From the NCBI GenBank assembly GCA_900756575.1, contig CAAEKQ010000134.1, positions 1-16,873 on the forward strand: DNA of 16,873 nt. The letters are read 5' to 3'. Below the pieces are notes generated by a model that made no database searches, had not been told where the DNA came from, and saw only the letters and a program-made list of their open reading frames with translations. This DNA is from an uncultured Oscillospiraceae bacterium. Its GTDB lineage: Bacteria > Bacillota > Clostridia > Oscillospirales > Oscillospiraceae. A program made the translations under genes and the position numbers. This document shows, in pieces, positions 14,862-16,873 of this stretch (its first letter is position 1; each line of letters begins with the position of its first letter).

Positions 14862-14886
14862 GTGAAGAAAGAGCAATGACTGATCG

Positions 14887-14915
14887 TTGAATCGCACCCG
14901 TGCTTACAGTATAAT
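14887..14915 (+). promoter_or_regulatory. promoter of the serine recombinase
   Basis: TTGAAT (14887-14892) and a perfect TATAAT (14910-14915) are 17 nt apart, a near-ideal housekeeping promoter. Transcription would start near 14922, about 48 nt before the recombinase GTG. Confidence 0.8.
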
Positions 14916-14936
14916 AGACGTAGAAGTATTGTAAGC
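14902..14936. promoter_or_regulatory. inverted repeat overlapping the recombinase promoter, candidate operator
   Basis: GCTTACA (14902-14908) and TGTAAGC (14930-14936) are perfect complements. They are extended by CCC and GGG beyond a 2-nt mismatch on each side. The left arm sits in the spacer just before the -10 box and the right arm after the start site, so a bound dimer would block transcription. Confidence 0.5.
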
Positions 14937-14969
14937 GTGGGTTGTTTCAACGCAAAGGAGGATATTACA

Positions 14970-16599
14970 GTGAAACAACCGAACAATACGAAAGCCAAAA
15001 TCTACAGCACCGCTTTGTATATGCGCCTGAGCCGCGATGATGAAAATTTCGGCGACAGCGTCAGCATTGAGACCCAACGCACCATCCTGCAAAAGTTTGC
15101 CGCCGAGAACGGTCTGCGCGTCTATGGCGAGTACGTGGACGACGGATGGAGCGGCACCAATTTTGACCGCCCCAGCTTTCAGCGGATGATGAATGATGTG
15201 GAAGCGGGAAAAGTCAACTGCATTGTGACCAAAGACCTCAGCCGGTTTGGACGCGAACACGTGATGATGGATTATTATCTGGAGTTTGTGTTCCCGGAGA
15301 AACAGGTCCGCTATATCGCCATTGCCGAGAATGAGGACACCGAAAAGGGCTTGTCTGAGTTTGTGCCGTTCAAGAATCTGTTCAACGAGTGGTTCGCCAA
15401 GGACACCAGCCGCAAGGTAAAGAGCGCGCTCCATGCAAAATTTGAAAAGGGAGAACGCATATTTGCCTATGCCCCGCTGGGATACAAGCGCCACCCGGAG
15501 ATCAAGAACACGCTGACGCCGGATGAGGAAACCCGCTGGATCGTAGAGAAAATCTTCGATTTGGCTGTTCATGGCGCTGGCGCGGCCAAGATCACCCGCA
15601 TTTTGATTGCGGAAAAAAGTGCCCACCGCCGGTTGGCTGAACTACAAGCGGTACGGAACTTTTGCCAACATTTACGCCGGCGCGCCGGAGGAAAAGTCCT
15701 ACGCCTGGACGATTGCACAGGTCAAAAGTATCCTGAAAGATGAAACCTATATCGGCAACAGCATCCACAATAAGCAGACCAACATCTCTTACAAGAACAA
15801 GAAAAAGGTCCGCAAGTCGAAAGAGGAATGGATTCGTGTGGAAAATACCCATGAAGCCCTTGTCAGCAAGGATGTCTTTGACCGGGTGCAGGAGCTGATC
15901 GAGACGCGCCGCCGCAAGCAGAAAGACGGCACGACACAGATCTTCTCCGGGCTGGTGAAGTGCGCAGACTGCGGCTGGTCGCTGGCGTTTGGCATGAACA
16001 ATCAGAACAAAAAGCCCTATGGACACTACCATTGCAGCAACTACGGCCAGGGTACCGGACACTGCACCATGCACTATATCCGCTACGATGTCCTTTACAC
16101 CTACGTCCTGGCACGGATTCAATATTGGTCTTACCAGGCACAGATGGACGAGGGACGCCTGCTGCAAAAGCTGCTGAAAGCCGGTGACAGGGAGCGCACG
16201 GCAAGCCAGAAAAAACAGGCAGCGGAGCTGAACAAGGCAGAGAAGCGCAAGGCCGAGCTGGACCGCCTGTTTGCCAAGATGTACGAAGATTGGGCCGCTG
16301 GGCGCATCACCGAGTACAACTTCAATATGCTGTCCCAGCGGTATCAGACCGAGCAGCAGGAGCTGGCGGAAAAGATCGAAAAGCTGAACGCCGACCTTGC
16401 CGCCCAACAGCAGAGCGCCGTGGACGCCGAAAAATGGGTGAACCTGATCAAGCAGTATGTGAATCCCTCAGAACTGACTGCCGAACTGCTGAATGCCTTG
16501 ATCGAGAAGATCATCGTCCATGAAGCCGTGAAAGACGAAAGCAACACCCGCACCCAAGAGATCGAAATCTACTACCGCTTTATCGGCAAAGTGGAGTAA
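14970..16599 (+). pseudogene. large serine recombinase (TnpX-like, DUF4368-type), frame broken at an A6 run
   Basis: The start is a GTG with AAAGGAGG 8 nt upstream. The resolvase domain (about 11-160) holds Y17-M-R19-L-S21 with catalytic S21, plus DDGWSGTNFDRP and TKDLSRFGRE. A recombinase domain follows. At 15613-15618 six A residues shift the frame: codon 216 is AAA, and removing one A restores VPTAGWLNYKRYGTFANIYA, the family sequence, which continues to TAA at 16597-16599 (542 residues when joined). The second part has a zinc ribbon (C331, C334, C355, C365), a coiled coil at about 395-460 and a DUF4368-like end. All catalytic and zinc residues are present. The break could be a sequencing error, a recent mutation or transcript slippage. 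Unrepaired, the product stops at 15743 without the DNA-binding half. Family members excise and insert at GA dinucleotides. Confidence 0.85.
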
Positions 16600-16604
16600 A
16601 AACG

Positions 16605-16619
16605 CAAATGAACCATTTG
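16605..16619. repeat. short palindrome near the element's right end
   Basis: CAAATG (16605-16610) and CATTTG (16614-16619) are perfect complements around AAC, between the recombinase stop and the truncated regulator gene. It may be part of the recombinase binding site at the element end, or a weak terminator. Confidence 0.35.
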
Positions 16620-16634
16620 TCTCTTTAAGTTGGG

Positions 16635-16636
16635 GA
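16635..16636. other. probable right junction of the integrative element (GA core)
   Basis: The XRE-type reading frame becomes recognisable at the GA of GAAACCGGC, 35 nt after the recombinase stop. TnpX-family recombinases use GA as crossover dinucleotide. The 5' half of the interrupted gene is not in the window, so the junction is inferred from one side only. Confidence 0.4.
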
Positions 16637-16778
16637 AACCGGCACCTCGGACCCCAACACCTCCAATCTGATCGCGCTGGCCAAGCTGTATGGTATTTCG
16701 GCGGAAGAGCTGCTGAAAAGCGTGGAACACTCTGCCGGAACCGCCAAACCGAACGAAGGCAGCGAGAAAACCGTGTAA
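16635..16778 (+). pseudogene. 3' remnant of an XRE-family helix-turn-helix regulator
   Basis: The frame reads ETGTSDPNTSNLIALAKLYG then ISAEELLK, followed by a polar tail to TAA at 16776-16778. This is the end of the classic XRE/Cro HTH domain (normally SRQAISKWExGxxxPxxxxLxxLAxLxxVSxDELL). The start, with helices 1-3, is missing, and the sequence to the left belongs to the recombinase element, so the gene was most likely split by insertion. No ribosome binding site or start codon suits an independent product. Confidence 0.7.
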
Positions 16779-16873
16779 AGGCAATACCGCATAATTCTAA
16801 GTGCCGATACGGCGAGCGAGGTGCGGCAGATGCCAAGCCAAAAGCGCAGATAATACTGGATGCTGCAAAGGTG
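16779..16873. other. flanking sequence with no recognised feature
   Basis: These 95 bases follow the regulator remnant. I see no open frame of any length, RNA gene or clear promoter in them. The window ends here. Confidence 0.4.

Noticed and set aside
15613..15619. A_AAA_AAG slippery heptamer for programmed -1 frameshifting in the recombinase
   Set aside because: Codon boundaries do not place the heptamer in the zero frame, and the downstream part needs a +1 (or -2) shift, not -1.

Overview
The window reads as a moderately GC-rich Clostridia-type genome, probably a gut Oscillospiraceae/Ruminococcaceae relative. This rests on strong AGGAGG-type ribosome binding sites before nearly every gene, a Tn4451/TnpX-type large serine recombinase with a DUF4368-like end, a MobV (Mob/Pre) relaxase, and a clostridial-style iron-containing alcohol dehydrogenase remnant. 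The taxon is inferred from gene content. I see no rRNA, tRNA or CRISPR array.

Region A (1-7315) is one tight plus-strand operon that enters from the left. In order it holds: the coiled-coil C-terminus of an unknown protein; a four-helix membrane protein flanked by coiled coils; a lipoprotein with a C-terminal OmpA-like peptidoglycan-binding domain; a DNA/RNA non-specific endonuclease-like protein with an acidic tail; a VirD4/TraG-like P-loop ATPase; a second ATPase-like protein with no recognisable Walker A; an M48 (HtpX-like) membrane metallopeptidase; and a small protein of unknown function. Gaps are short (about 4-40 nt) and two junctions are ATGA overlaps. The set looks like part of an envelope-associated transport or DNA-handling machine, and it is the best candidate here for an undescribed system.

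Region B (7316-7876) has no intact gene. It holds a decayed, internally deleted iron-containing alcohol dehydrogenase fragment and marks a change in gene content.

Region C (7877-16635) is a mobilizable-element module. A minus-strand pair (a zinc-finger protein followed by a sigma-70-like factor) has a good promoter flanked by direct repeats. Divergent from it are a CHC2 zinc-finger primase fragment and an SF3/D5-type helicase, which overlap. A 377-bp non-coding stretch follows, rich in inverted repeats with a near-consensus DnaA box, and looks like an origin or a structured leader. Then come a small HTH-like gene, an oriT-like site with two mutually exclusive hairpins, the MobV relaxase, a small unknown gene, and the large serine recombinase. 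The recombinase frame is broken by one base at an A6 run.

Region D (16635-16873) begins with the 3' part of an XRE-family regulator gene, cut at a GA dinucleotide just downstream of the recombinase. This is probably the right junction of the element. The matching 5' half is not in the window, so the left end is either outside it or rearranged.

How it fits together: the recombinase would excise and insert the element, MobV would nick oriT, primase and helicase would replicate it, and the sigma-like/zinc-finger pair may regulate it. The VirD4-like ATPase of region A could be a coupling component if both regions belong to one element, but that link is not shown by the sequence.
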